This document shows, in pieces, positions 6,147-6,161 of a stretch of DNA of 6,161 bases. Within the stretch, counting starts at the first letter, position 1. Every line of letters starts with the position of its first letter. The translations under genes and the position numbers were made by a program. Location: assembly GCA_030429685.1 (NCBI GenBank), contig JAUIEY010000118.1, positions 1 through 6,161 on the forward strand, read 5' to 3'. The notes below the pieces were generated by a model, which saw only the letters and a program-made list of their open reading frames with translations, was not told where the DNA came from and made no database searches. This DNA is from Gammaproteobacteria bacterium (GTDB taxonomy: Bacteria > Pseudomonadota > Gammaproteobacteria > Steroidobacterales > GCA-2729495).

Positions 6147-6161
6147 CTCGGTCCGATACAG

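Overview
The window looks like ordinary core chromosome of a gammaproteobacterium with moderately high GC, close to 60% by eye. The gene order queA-tgt-yajC-secD-secF is a classical conserved cluster of that class. The proteins match their Escherichia coli counterparts in length and motifs (compared from memory), but they differ enough that I would not name a genus. No mobile element, CRISPR array, phage gene or new multi-gene system is visible.

Layout: positions 5380 down to 1 form one minus-strand gene train. queA (5380-4316) overlaps tgt (4319-3192) by four bases. After 87 bases comes yajC (3104-2778), then secD (2773-920) after four bases and secF (911 to beyond the left edge) after eight. 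secF is cut by the window edge and probably lacks only its last few residues. On the right, reading the other way, are a class II tRNA-Leu with anticodon CAA (5483-5569) and, ten bases later, a zinc-ribbon Nudix hydrolase (5580-6146). The 102 bases between queA and the tRNA gene hold the candidate divergent promoters. No gene-free stretch exceeds about 100 bases.

Function: Tgt and QueA perform two successive steps of queuosine modification at the wobble base of tRNAs with GUN anticodons. Tgt inserts preQ1 and QueA turns it into epoxyqueuosine. YajC, SecD and SecF are the accessory inner-membrane subcomplex of the Sec translocon, which uses the proton motive force to help pull secreted proteins across the membrane. 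The two modules share a transcription unit in many gammaproteobacteria without an obvious biochemical link. A candidate internal promoter before yajC may allow separate expression here.

The points worth a second look are small. They are: weak or absent Shine-Dalgarno sequences before all six protein genes, with queA possibly leaderless; a terminator-like hairpin inside the first codons of the Nudix gene, just after the tRNA; a pair of cysteines in the periplasmic part of SecD; a Cys in place of the usual Gly in the Nudix box; and a good Shine-Dalgarno in front of a 25-codon frame opposite the queA start.
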